DNA of 64,000 nucleotides from Kiloniellales bacterium (lineage in GTDB: Bacteria > Pseudomonadota > Alphaproteobacteria > Kiloniellales > JAKSDN01): assembly GCA_028280455.1 (NCBI GenBank), contig JANQLT010000057.1:124001-188000 (forward strand), in the 5' to 3' direction. Both the position numbers and the translations under genes were made by a program. Positions 36,964 to 45,450 of the stretch are shown here, in pieces. How positions within the stretch are numbered: the first letter of the stretch is position 1; each line of letters starts with the position of its first letter. The notes under the pieces are model-generated. The model ran no database searches, was not told the origin of the DNA, and saw only the letters and a program-made list of their open reading frames with translations.

Positions 36964-37902
36964 ATGACAGCGCACATTATACGACGCTTGCTGCTGATGT
37001 TGCCGAATGTGGCGCTGCTGACCTTCCTGCTCTTCGTCAGTGTGGCTTCGCTTCTGGGGTCGCCTTCTGCCATGATGCTTGGACAAGATGCATCGCCCGA
37101 GGCCATTGCAGAGCTGAACGCGATCTATGGCTTCGACCGTCCTGTCCTCGTTCAGTACGCGGACTGGATGACAAGCGCCTTGCAAGGCGACTTCGGGCGC
37201 TCTTTCACGACTCAACAGAGCGTCGCGGAAGCGGTTCTGCCGCGTATACCGATCACACTGGAGCTGGCCTTCTGGTCGATTGTCTTGGCGATTGCCGGGG
37301 CGACGACCATCAACAGCATTCCGGTCGCTCGTCGCTTCATCGGGTCCTCGGCATCGGGTTTGGCGATTGTCGGCATAACGGTGCCGAACTTCATGATCGG
37401 CATTTGCCTGATCTATCTCTTCTCCGTGGAGCTGCGCTGGCTGCCGACGACCGGCTGGGTGCCCTGGAGTGATGGCGTTGGCGCCCATCTGACTCACTTG
37501 ATCATGCCGGTCGTCACGCTGACAGCCTTCTATTTCGGGTCCTTCACTCTGGTCTATCAGGCGGAGTACAGAGCTGTCAGTAGGGAGTTGTACATCAAGG
37601 TCGCGCGGGCCAAAGGGCTGTCGGAAACGCGCGTGTCGTTCCGGCATATCCTGCCTAATTCCATGCTACCGGTCATCACCTATGCCGGTCTTTCTCTAGG
37701 TCAACTTGTCGGCGGCGCCGTGGTGACAGAGACGGTCTTTTCCATTCCCGGGATCGGCCGCCTGTTCGTCGAGTCGATCGGCACGCGCGATTTCCCGGTG
37801 ATGTTGGCGATCGGCATGGTGATTATCGTCGGCGTCATGCTGATGAACCTGATCGCGGACTTGGTCTACACCGCCGTCAATCCACAGATCCGGCTCGGAT
37901 AG
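36964..37902 (+). CDS. ABC transporter permease, dipeptide/oligopeptide type (DppB)
   Basis: First inner-membrane subunit of a nickel/peptide-type ABC importer, 312 residues with about six membrane segments. It begins in the family style (IIRRLLLMLPNVALLTFLLF) and carries a coupling EAA-like loop, YIKVARAKGLSETRVSFRHILPN. It follows the aldehyde dehydrogenase by 58 bp and precedes the second permease. The real cargo need not be a peptide; this transporter class also moves opines, glycosides and other organic compounds. Confidence 0.93.
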   Translation: MTAHIIRRLLLMLPNVALLTFLLFVSVASLLGSPSAMMLGQDASPEAIAELNAIYGFDRPVLVQYADWMTSALQGDFGRSFTTQQSVAEAVLPRIPITLELAFWSIVLAIAGATTINSIPVARRFIGSSASGLAIVGITVPNFMIGICLIYLFSVELRWLPTTGWVPWSDGVGAHLTHLIMPVVTLTAFYFGSFTLVYQAEYRAVSRELYIKVARAKGLSETRVSFRHILPNSMLPVITYAGLSLGQLVGGAVVTETVFSIPGIGRLFVESIGTRDFPVMLAIGMVIIVGVMLMNLIADLVYTAVNPQIRLG

Positions 37903-37952
37903 CCGGCCGTGCCGCTACGCGCTGGGAGACCCACCGAGGGCAGGAAGCCGAT

Positions 37953-38732
37953 ATGGTGAGCAGCCGCCTTCTTCTGGGCCTCGGGATCATCGTCACCATT
38001 GCGGGTGCCGGCATTCTGGCGCCGCTCATCGCACCGCATGATCCGATCCGGACCGGCAGCGTTTTCCTGGGTTTGCCCACCTCCGAGAATTGGTTGGGAA
38101 CCGACGATCTTGGCCGGGACATCTTCAGCCGCATTCTCTATGGCACCCAGACCTCTCTCGTGATCGGCTTCGGAGCGGCTATCGTCGCCACCCTCATCGG
38201 CGTGCCCATCGGCTTGGTTGGAGGCTACCTGCGCGGCAAGACCGATCTGGTCGTCGTGCAGATGATCGACCTTTTCGTAGCTTTGCCGGGCCTCGTGCTA
38301 GCTCTGATCCTGACGGCAATGCTTGGACCCTCAATTCCCAACCTGACGCTCGTGCTCGGTTTCGTCATGTGGCCAACCATGGCGCGCCTGGTCCGCGGCC
38401 AAGTTCTTCAGATACGCGAGGCCGTCTTCGTGGAGGCGGCGCGCGCGCTCGGAGGCCGCGACAGTTGGATCGTCTATGAGCACATTTGGCCAAACACCAT
38501 TCGCATCGTCTCCGCCCAGTTCGCGATCACCGTGTCCTTCGCGATCTTCACGTCAGCCAGTCTCAGCTTCCTAGGCCTCGGAGTGCCGCCGCCGACGCCC
38601 GATTGGGGGAGCATGGTGCGAGAGGGTTTCCAGTTCCTGGCGTTGCGCCCGCTGATGAGCATTGCTCCGGGAGCAGCGGTGACCTTTACCATCCTAGGCT
38701 TTTATCTCGTGGGATCGAGCATTGAACGATAG
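37953..38732 (+). CDS. ABC transporter permease, dipeptide/oligopeptide type (DppC)
   Basis: Second membrane subunit, 259 residues. The N-terminus has the family motif NWLGTDDLGRDIFSRILYGTQTSLVIG, the EAA loop reads FVEAARALGGRDSWIVYEHIWPN, and SASLSFLGLGVPPPTPDWGSM is the usual C-terminal segment. Its end overlaps the TTG start of the next gene by 11 bp. It is slightly shorter than many DppC proteins because the N-terminal tail is brief. Confidence 0.93.
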   Translation: MVSSRLLLGLGIIVTIAGAGILAPLIAPHDPIRTGSVFLGLPTSENWLGTDDLGRDIFSRILYGTQTSLVIGFGAAIVATLIGVPIGLVGGYLRGKTDLVVVQMIDLFVALPGLVLALILTAMLGPSIPNLTLVLGFVMWPTMARLVRGQVLQIREAVFVEAARALGGRDSWIVYEHIWPNTIRIVSAQFAITVSFAIFTSASLSFLGLGVPPPTPDWGSMVREGFQFLALRPLMSIAPGAAVTFTILGFYLVGSSIER

Positions 38733-39819
38733 CGCCTCGGCACGATCGACTGAGATCAGGACAACTGCGCAGTCACAAACTGCGGAGCACGCGCGAAAAC
38801 CGCCCGACACGCCGCTGCTTCTCGAGGTTTCCGACCTGCACGTGAGCTTTGGCGGCGGCGCCCAAGCTCCCGCAGTGCGGGGCGTCGATCTCGCGATGCG
38901 GCACGGCGAGATCGTCGCACTTGTCGGCGAGTCGGGATCGGGGAAGTCGACAATCGGCACGACACTGATGCGCTTGTTCCCGCCGGAAACGAAAGTGCGG
39001 ATAACCGGCCGTGCCCTGTTCCACGGACCGGACCTGCCAACCTGCGACCTCCTAGAGCTGCGGGAGCGCGACATGCGCAGGATCAGAGGCAACTCTATCG
39101 CCATGATCTTCCAGGAGCCGCTATCTTCCCTGAACCCGATCTTCACGGTCGGCAGCCAGATTGTCGAGGCGCTCCGCTCCCACCAATCGATGTCCCGCAA
39201 GCAGGCACTGGCGGAAGCGAAGGAGCTCTTGTCTCTGCTTGGCTTCCCGAATCCCGGAAAGGCGCTAGCGAGCTATCCGCATCAGATCTCCGGCGGCATG
39301 CGTCAACGCGTCATGATCGCAATGGCGCTTTCCTGCGATCCTTCGCTGCTGATCGCCGATGAGCCTACGACGGCGCTGGATGTCACGATTCAGGCGCAGA
39401 TCATGGAGCTTCTGTTGCGCCTCCAGAGGCGCACGGGGATGGCAATCCTCTTCATTACGCACGACCTCAACCTGGTTGCACAAATCGCAGATCGGGTCGT
39501 CGTCGTCTACGCCGGGCAGGTGGTCGAAGTGGCCCGGACGGAGGAGATCTTCGCACGGCCGCTGATGCCATACACACGGGCCTTGATGCAGGCCGTACCG
39601 GATCTCGGTTGCTCGTCGCTCCCCGACTACCGTCTTGAACCCATCCCCGGCCAAGCGCCTGAGCCGGTTGCACTGCCGGCGGGCTGCGCGTTCCACCCGC
39701 GTTGCTCCCACAGCGTTCCGTCTATCTGCGCGGACCGTCCGCCCGATCTCGAATCCCTGCCGCACCATCAGGTCCGCTGTGCTCGATGGCGGGACTTGCA
39801 ACCGGGTAGGGCAAAATGA
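38722..39819 (+). CDS. ABC transporter ATP-binding protein (DppD type)
   Basis: ATPase subunit of the importer, 365 residues. Walker A GESGSGKST, signature ISGGMRQRV, Walker B LLIADEPTTALD and switch THDLNL are all intact, and the C-terminal oligopeptide-type domain has CAFHPRC, which in homologues helps bind an iron-sulfur cluster or metal. No ATG is available before the conserved core, so the start is probably the TTG at 38722 inside the end of the permease gene. It overlaps the next ATPase by ATGA. Confidence 0.92.
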   Translation: MNDSASARSTEIRTTAQSQTAEHARKPPDTPLLLEVSDLHVSFGGGAQAPAVRGVDLAMRHGEIVALVGESGSGKSTIGTTLMRLFPPETKVRITGRALFHGPDLPTCDLLELRERDMRRIRGNSIAMIFQEPLSSLNPIFTVGSQIVEALRSHQSMSRKQALAEAKELLSLLGFPNPGKALASYPHQISGGMRQRVMIAMALSCDPSLLIADEPTTALDVTIQAQIMELLLRLQRRTGMAILFITHDLNLVAQIADRVVVVYAGQVVEVARTEEIFARPLMPYTRALMQAVPDLGCSSLPDYRLEPIPGQAPEPVALPAGCAFHPRCSHSVPSICADRPPDLESLPHHQVRCARWRDLQPGRAK

Positions 39820-40814
39820 CTTCAGCCACTGACCGGACATCACCCGCGCCTCTGCTCAAGGTCGACAGCCTACGCAAGTGGTTCGACATCCGACGAGGCA
39901 TCATTCCGCGGCCCGTTGCTCATGTGCGTGCAGTCGAGGATGTGTCCTTCCACTTGATGCCACGCGAAGTTCTTGGAATCGCAGGCGAGTCCGGCTCGGG
40001 AAAAACCACGGTCGGACGCTGTGTCCTGCGCTTGATTGAGCCGACGGATGGCAAGGTCGTCTTCAATGGGCGAGACGTCATGGGCATGTCATCCGGCGAA
40101 CTGCGGCGCTTCCGGCGCGAGGCGCAGATCGTCTTTCAGGATCCCTACGGAGCGCTAAATCCCGGCAAGTCGGTCGAGCGCATTCTGGCCGAGCCTTTTC
40201 GTGTTCAGCGGGTTGACCTGTCGAAAACCGAGCGGCGGGAGCGTATCGCCGAGTTGCTCCGCACTGTCGCGCTGTCGCCCGATTACATGCGACGGAGGCC
40301 GCACGAGCTGTCGGGCGGGCAGCGGCAGCGTATCGTGATCGCCAGAGCGATCGCCATGCAGCCCGAGATGATCGTGGCAGACGAGCCGGTGTCCGCGCTG
40401 GACGTTTCGATCCAAGCTCAGATCATCGCCTTGCTCCAGGAACTCAAGGAAAGGCTAGCCCTCTCCCTGCTCTTTATCTCGCACGATCTCGCGGTCATGG
40501 AGTATCTCTCCGACCGCATCGCCGTTGTCTATCTTGGACGAGTGATGGAAGTCGGCCCGGCCGCCGAGATCTGCAGCCGCCCTCACCATCCCTATACGCG
40601 AGCGCTGCTGTCTGCCGTGCCGACCCGTGCCGGCGCGAATGGCGGCAAGAGGATCATTCTGTCTGGCGAGCTTCCGGATCCGATGAGTCCGCCATCAGGT
40701 TGCGTGTTCCGGACCCGATGCCCCTTTGCCATAAAAGCCTGTGCCGATGCCGCACCCCCGCTACGCAGGAGAGGCGAAGACCATCTGTCCGCATGCATTC
40801 GTGATGACATCTGA
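39816..40814 (+). CDS. ABC transporter ATP-binding protein (DppF type)
   Basis: Second ATPase, 332 residues: Walker A GESGSGKTT, signature LSGGQRQRI, Walker B MIVADEPVSALD and switch SHDLAV are intact, and CVFRTRCPFAIKAC is the C-terminal Cys-rich segment. The ATGA overlap with the preceding gene shows translational coupling. It ends the ALDH-permease-ATPase set; the binding protein follows after a 180-bp gap that carries its own operator. Confidence 0.93.
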   Translation: MTSATDRTSPAPLLKVDSLRKWFDIRRGIIPRPVAHVRAVEDVSFHLMPREVLGIAGESGSGKTTVGRCVLRLIEPTDGKVVFNGRDVMGMSSGELRRFRREAQIVFQDPYGALNPGKSVERILAEPFRVQRVDLSKTERRERIAELLRTVALSPDYMRRRPHELSGGQRQRIVIARAIAMQPEMIVADEPVSALDVSIQAQIIALLQELKERLALSLLFISHDLAVMEYLSDRIAVVYLGRVMEVGPAAEICSRPHHPYTRALLSAVPTRAGANGGKRIILSGELPDPMSPPSGCVFRTRCPFAIKACADAAPPLRRRGEDHLSACIRDDI

Positions 40815-40879
40815 CTGTCGCCGCTAGCGGACGGAGCTACCTCTTGAAAAAGGTGTGGTTGCAGTAACACCGGTGTGTT

Positions 40880-40891
40880 ATGGTATACCAT
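40880..40891. promoter_or_regulatory. GntR operator palindrome (copy 2)
   Basis: ATGGTATACCAT, identical to copy 1, about 100 bp upstream of the binding-protein gene, so this gene likely has its own regulated promoter. A second perfect palindrome, ACACCGGTGT (40867-40876), stands just before it; its meaning is unknown. Confidence 0.72.
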
Positions 40892-40993
40892 CTGACAGTA
40901 CACCAATGCCAGCTGTCGATGCCAAGATGGGATGCGGCGCCCTGATTTGCTTGTGCAGCCCAGGGAATGGCCATTGCATGGGAGGTGAAGCAA

Positions 40994-42529
40994 ATGATGA
41001 AGCAACTTGGCCGAATCGCCTGCGGCGTTCTTGCCGGGCTAGCGCTGACAGCCCTCACCCTCGGTGTCACACAAGCGGCCACGCAACCGCGGACCGGGGG
41101 TACCCTGAACGTCGGCTTCGTCGAAGATGCCAAGACGCTCGACCCCACGTTCTCGGTGCAGTGGTCAGAGCGCCAGGTGCTCTACCTCGTATACAATACG
41201 CTATTGCGGATGCAGCCCGATTTCTCTTTGACGCCGGAGCTGGCGGAGAGCTGGGAAATCCAGGAGGGTGGCAAGCGCGTCGTCTTTAAGCTGCGTGAGG
41301 GGGTCAGGTTCCACGACGGAACGGACTTTGACGCGGAGGCCGTCAAGTTCAATCTCGATCGGCGGATGGACGAGGCGGTGGGATCCCCGCAGCGCAAGCA
41401 GCTTGCCGGCGTGATCTCCAAGGTGGAAGTCGTCGACAGCCACACCGTCGCCGTGACCACGGAAGCCCCCTTCGCGCCACTTCTCAGCTATCTTGCCGAA
41501 CGGCCCGGTTTCATGATTTCACCAGCGGCGGCTGAGAAGCACGGCGAAGATTTCGGCAGCAATCCCGTCGGCACGGGACCGTTTGTCTTCAAGGAATGGA
41601 CGCGTGGCAGCCGGATCGTCGTGGAGCAGAATCCGGATTACTGGGAGGAAGATCTTCCCTATCTGGACGGCGTCGTCTTCTCTGACATGGGCGGCTCGGT
41701 GGTCGGCATGCAGCGGCTAATGACCGGTGAGCTCGACTACATTGATAGCCTGACGCCACAAGACCTGCAGCTCTTGGAGGGCGCCGATGACATCGAGCTG
41801 GCACAAATCATCGTCGGGCGCTGGTACTCGTATCAATGGCAATGGGACAAGCCGCCGTTCGACAACGCCAAGCTGCGCAAAGCCATCGCACACGCGATCG
41901 ATCGCGACCGCCTGAACGAGGTAACGATGCGCGGCCAAGCACGACTCTCGAACGGCCCGACGCCAAAGGGGCTATGGTGGCATGCAGATGGTCTGCTCGG
42001 CTACGACCACGATCCCGAAATGGCCCGCAAGCTGATCTCCGAGGCCGGCGCGGAAGGTATGGAGATCGGCTTGGCGACGCCGGAGAACCAAGTGCTCAGG
42101 CAGCTCAACCAGCTCGTCCAGGAGCAGCTCAACGAGGTTGGCCTGAAGGTCGAGCTCGAGCCCGTCGCCCAGAGCGAATGGTACTCCCGGGTGGTGGAGC
42201 GGGCGATCAACTTCACGCCGATGCGCTGGACACAGCGGCCAGACCCCGATGGCCTGCTTAGTATCCTCTTTCACAGCGGCGGTTTCGCCAATTCCACTGG
42301 ATACAGCAACCCGGAAGTAGACCGGCTGCTCGAAGAGGCTCGCATGACCTTCGACCAGCGGCAGCGCAAGGAGCTCTACGACCAGGCACACCGTCTGATC
42401 CTCCAAGATCTACCCTACGTGCCGATATACTTCGCGGCGGAGTTTGCGGCCATGCGCGATCGGGTGATGGGCTTCCAGTGGACCCCGGATCAGGTGCCGC
42501 GCTTCTACAATGTGTGGTTGGCGCAATAG
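40994..42529 (+). CDS. ABC transporter substrate-binding protein, family 5 (DppA type)
   Basis: Periplasmic receptor of about 511 residues with a signal peptide (MMKQLGRIACGVLAGLALTA ... TQAA). Family 5 features are GGTLNVGFVEDAKTLDPTF, LAESWEI, FKLREGVRFHDGTDFDAEAVKFNLDR and NPVGTGPFVFKEW. The tracked start adds nine residues; GGGAGGTGAAG before ATG 40994 decides the start. It supplies substrate to the permease and ATPase subunits encoded upstream. A separate promoter with a GntR operator would allow the receptor to be made in excess of the membrane complex. Confidence 0.93.
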   Translation: MMKQLGRIACGVLAGLALTALTLGVTQAATQPRTGGTLNVGFVEDAKTLDPTFSVQWSERQVLYLVYNTLLRMQPDFSLTPELAESWEIQEGGKRVVFKLREGVRFHDGTDFDAEAVKFNLDRRMDEAVGSPQRKQLAGVISKVEVVDSHTVAVTTEAPFAPLLSYLAERPGFMISPAAAEKHGEDFGSNPVGTGPFVFKEWTRGSRIVVEQNPDYWEEDLPYLDGVVFSDMGGSVVGMQRLMTGELDYIDSLTPQDLQLLEGADDIELAQIIVGRWYSYQWQWDKPPFDNAKLRKAIAHAIDRDRLNEVTMRGQARLSNGPTPKGLWWHADGLLGYDHDPEMARKLISEAGAEGMEIGLATPENQVLRQLNQLVQEQLNEVGLKVELEPVAQSEWYSRVVERAINFTPMRWTQRPDPDGLLSILFHSGGFANSTGYSNPEVDRLLEEARMTFDQRQRKELYDQAHRLILQDLPYVPIYFAAEFAAMRDRVMGFQWTPDQVPRFYNVWLAQ

Positions 42530-42565
42530 GCTACGGAGAGCCGTCGTCGCTTGCGAGCTGCGGAT

Positions 42566-42599
42566 GAGAGTCCCGAGAGTGGAAGCTCTCGGGACTCTC
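42566..42599. terminator. hairpin terminator between convergent operons
   Basis: GAGAGTCCCGAGAG and CTCTCGGGACTCTC form a perfect 14-bp stem with a 6-base loop (TGGAAG), 37 bp after the binding-protein stop and 31 bp from the convergent hydrolase stop. The U tract that should follow is weak on both strands, so it may work with Rho or as an RNA end protector for both transcripts. Confidence 0.7.
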
Positions 42600-42629
42600 C
42601 GTTTGCGAACTGCCCGACATGCGCTGAGA

Positions 42630-43568
42630 TCACAGGCAAAGCCAGCCCTCCAACAAGCGGTTGAAGCCGTCGGGCTCGTCATGCATCACCCAATGGCCCG
42701 CCCGCGGGAAGACATGAAGCTCGCTTGTCGGCATGCGATCGGCAAGCGCTAGCCCGCGCTCGACCGGCACGGTCGGGTCGTCGCCGCCCCAGACCAGAAG
42801 TGCCGGGACGACGATCTTTTCAAGGTGCGGAAACAGCTCGCGCTCCTGCAATTCGACATAGTCGCTGTAGTCGCCTGCCGTGCGCGCTCGCCTCAAGAAC
42901 ATCTCCAGGTTTCCGCTCTGTTGCGCCTCACGGTAGTTCCCACGCAGCAACGTCTCGAAGGCGAGGTCAGAATCGTTTGCCAGCCGGGGCTCGGTAGCAA
43001 TGAGTGCCTCCTCACTCCGCGCACGCACGCCGTAGTCGTATGTCCGACGCGATGCCGCCTGCCAATCAAGGTCTCGCCCATCGCCCAAACAAGGTGCCGT
43101 GCCACCGCTCGCAACGATCACAAGCGAGCGAACCTGGGCGGGACGGTGTATTGCCAGCCAAGCGGCCATGAATCCGCCCTCCGAATGGCCAACGACGCAG
43201 ACATCCCGAAGTCCCAGGTGATCGATCAGCGCAGCCGCGTGTTGCGCTCTCCGAAGGCGGTCCGGCAGTTCCAGCGGCGACGGCATTGCGCTGCGGCCGA
43301 AGCCGGGTTGATCGTAGGTAAGAGCCTCTGCGTACCGTGCCGCCTCGGGAAGCGTGCGAAACCACGTCAAGCGTGCATCTACTGCGACGCTACATCCATG
43401 AAGCAGCAGTAGGGGCCGCCCCGTCCCGGCTCTTGTGACGACGGTTCGGACGCCGCCAATCTCCAGATGCGCCGCCGGCCAGCTTTGGCATTCGGCCAGT
43501 TCAGGCGCGGCCCCCGCTTCCAATCGATGCTTCCTCGGTGGGCCTGATCCGCTCCCCTGGCGTTTCAT
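42630..43568 (-). CDS. alpha/beta hydrolase
   Basis: A 312-residue serine hydrolase. Oxyanion region LLLLHGCSV, nucleophile elbow VVGHSEGGFMA, acid WGGDDPTVPV and histidine AGHWVMHDEP are all present, the layout of meta-cleavage-product hydrolases, esterases and lactonases. It is the last gene of the minus-strand operon gntR-aldo/keto reductase-hydrolase, starting 8 bp after the reductase stop. A basic 35-residue N-terminal tail precedes the core; an internal start is possible but none is marked by a clear ribosome site. Confidence 0.88.
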   Translation of the reverse strand: MKRQGSGSGPPRKHRLEAGAAPELAECQSWPAAHLEIGGVRTVVTRAGTGRPLLLLHGCSVAVDARLTWFRTLPEAARYAEALTYDQPGFGRSAMPSPLELPDRLRRAQHAAALIDHLGLRDVCVVGHSEGGFMAAWLAIHRPAQVRSLVIVASGGTAPCLGDGRDLDWQAASRRTYDYGVRARSEEALIATEPRLANDSDLAFETLLRGNYREAQQSGNLEMFLRRARTAGDYSDYVELQERELFPHLEKIVVPALLVWGGDDPTVPVERGLALADRMPTSELHVFPRAGHWVMHDEPDGFNRLLEGWLCL

Positions 43569-43576
43569 GCCAGGCT

Positions 43577-44557
43577 TCAGTGGCCCGGCGCATCGAGGGG
43601 CCGCGGGCTGTAGGCCGCAGCAATTGACGCCACCGCAGCCTCGTCCAGAGACAAGCCAATCGCCTGAACGGCCTCGTCGACGTGACGCACCTCGGTCGCG
43701 CCGAATATCGGCGCCGTGACGCCCGGGCGCTGGGCTGTCCAGGCAAGGGACACCTGGGCCGGTGAAACGCCACGGTCCTCGGCCACCTTGGCGATGGCCT
43801 CATAGACCTCATAATCGGCTTCGCGTCCGTAGTGCTTGCGGGTGTAGTCATCCGTCCGGGTGCGATCACTGGCATGCTGCGCTAGCCGACGGTCGGCCGC
43901 CAGGAACCCGCGTGCGATCGGGCTGAAAGGCACAAGGCCTATGCCCTCCGCCCGGCAGAAAGGCATCATCTCGCGCTCCGCCTCGCGATGGGCTGGGTTG
44001 TACTCGCACTGCATCGAAACGAAGCGAGCATAGCGGCCTTGCCGAGAGATGCTGTCCAATCTGCAAAAGGTCCACGCGGGCATGGTCGTTGCTCCCGGAT
44101 AGAGCACCTTACCGGCACGCACGAGGCTGTCGAAGGCCTCGACCAGTTCCTCGAGATTCGTATGAGGATTCCAGATATGCGTCTGGTAGAGGTCGATGTA
44201 GTCGGTCCCCAGGCGACGCAACGAAGCTTCGACCGCTTCGATGATATGCTTGCGCGAATAGCCGCGGCCGTTCGGGTGACTGTGCATCGGATTGCCGACC
44301 TTGGTGGCAATGACCACCGAGTGCCGCGGTACGTCGTTCAACAGGGTGGCTTTCAAGACCTCCTCGCTGCGCCCCGCCGAGTAGAAGTCGCAGGTGTCGA
44401 AGAAGTTGATCCCGTGGTCCAATGCGGAGCGGACGATCGACCGGCTCGCGGCCTCGTCCAGAACCCACTCCCGCCAGGCCCTATCGCCGAAGCCCATGGC
44501 GCCGAGGCCAAGGCGGGAAATCGTCAGGTTGCTGTAGCCAAGCCGCACGTACTCCAT
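43577..44557 (-). CDS. aldo/keto reductase
   Basis: NADPH-dependent reductase of 326 residues. Tetrad members are visible: Asp and Tyr in FFDTCDFYSAGRSEE, Lys in IATKVG and His in YQTHIWN, with GRGYSRKHIIEAVEASLRRL as a family helix. It lies 5 bp downstream of the GntR gene in one operon. It may reduce a carbonyl intermediate of the pathway, or act on its alcohol in reverse. Substrate unknown. Confidence 0.92.
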   Translation of the reverse strand: MEYVRLGYSNLTISRLGLGAMGFGDRAWREWVLDEAASRSIVRSALDHGINFFDTCDFYSAGRSEEVLKATLLNDVPRHSVVIATKVGNPMHSHPNGRGYSRKHIIEAVEASLRRLGTDYIDLYQTHIWNPHTNLEELVEAFDSLVRAGKVLYPGATTMPAWTFCRLDSISRQGRYARFVSMQCEYNPAHREAEREMMPFCRAEGIGLVPFSPIARGFLAADRRLAQHASDRTRTDDYTRKHYGREADYEVYEAIAKVAEDRGVSPAQVSLAWTAQRPGVTAPIFGATEVRHVDEAVQAIGLSLDEAAVASIAAAYSPRPLDAPGH

Positions 44558-44562
44558 CGCCT

Positions 44563-45294
44563 TTAGGCGCCCCTCCCCTGGGCTCGTCGTTCGCCGGCTC
44601 CCTCATCGACCTCGATTTCCTTCAGCAGCCGCAACGCGAAACTCGCCGAGCGCGCGACATAGGCCTTCAGCAGGCGTTCGGCCGTATCGGCGTCACGGGC
44701 TGCAATCGCTTCGAACACTGCCGTCAAGGCTGCAATCGTGCCTTCGCGCTGCTCTCTGCTGGCAGCCCTTGCCGTGATGACGCGGAGATAGGTCATGCGG
44801 GCCCGCAGCCGGCCGAGCACCTGGCTAGCCAGCTCGTTGTCCGCGCCGGCAAGGATCACGTTGGTCAGCTCGACCAGCGTGTTTGAGTAGGCGACGACGT
44901 TCGGCTTGAAGGCGGCAGTCGCGACACGCTGCAAAGCCTTCTCCAGTGACTTGACTTGGGAGTCGCTCGCCCGCTCGACGAAACTGCGCACCATCGATGC
45001 TTCCAGAGCGGCCCGAACCTCGTAGATTTGGCGAGCTTCGTCGACCGTCAGCCGCGCCACGAACATGCCGCGGTTCGGCACCCGTTGGACCAGCCCTTCT
45101 GCCTCGAGGTGCCGCAGGGCTTCGCGCACGCAGGTTCGGCTGACGCCGGTCTCGTCGCACAAGCGCCTTTCCACCAGCTTCTCTCCTGGTGCGAAGTGGA
45201 GCGACAGTATCGCGTTCCGAAGGGCTTCGGTGGTGCGCTCGCGAAGGCTGCTTGTCTCAGGGGCTACCCGAAGAATTCGTGCTGATTGCTTCAT
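44563..45294 (-). CDS. GntR family regulator (FadR/FCD subfamily)
   Basis: Local regulator of about 243 residues: winged helix DETGVSRTCVREALRHLEAEGLV followed by a helical FCD ligand domain. GAGGGAG before ATG 45294 (MKQSARILRV) fits better than the tracked start 26 residues earlier. TGGTATACCA-like sites flank its own promoter and two other control points in the neighbouring operons, so it probably autoregulates. The histidines that bind metal in many FCD domains are not visible (EGTIAAL and KAYVARS replace the usual EH and HL positions), suggesting a ligand held without metal. Confidence 0.92.
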   Translation of the reverse strand: MKQSARILRVAPETSSLRERTTEALRNAILSLHFAPGEKLVERRLCDETGVSRTCVREALRHLEAEGLVQRVPNRGMFVARLTVDEARQIYEVRAALEASMVRSFVERASDSQVKSLEKALQRVATAAFKPNVVAYSNTLVELTNVILAGADNELASQVLGRLRARMTYLRVITARAASREQREGTIAALTAVFEAIAARDADTAERLLKAYVARSASFALRLLKEIEVDEGAGERRAQGRGA

Positions 45295-45403
45295 GCGACT
45301 CTCCCTCGGCGCAGCGCAGGGATGCGCCCCGTACACCTCCAAAAGCTCGCCGTTGACAATGCACTGGGACAACGCCGCGACCGGCGGTCTTGCTGCAAGT
45401 TAT

Positions 45404-45415
45404 TTGGTATGCCAT
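45404..45415. promoter_or_regulatory. GntR operator (copy 3, near-palindrome)
   Basis: TTGGTATGCCAT: its core TGGTATGCCA differs from TGGTATACCA at one base. It sits between the divergent gntR (start 45294) and hydrolase (start 45451) genes. A TATTAT hexamer at 45415-45420, a good -10 match, immediately follows, so binding could block the hydrolase promoter. Confidence 0.65.
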
Positions 45416-45450
45416 ATTATTGTAAGACAATCAATAGCCTCTCCTCCTGC

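Noticed and set aside
40867-40876. ACACCGGTGT palindrome next to GntR operator copy 2
   Set aside because: A 10-bp palindrome of this base composition can occur by chance and I found no second copy near other promoters.
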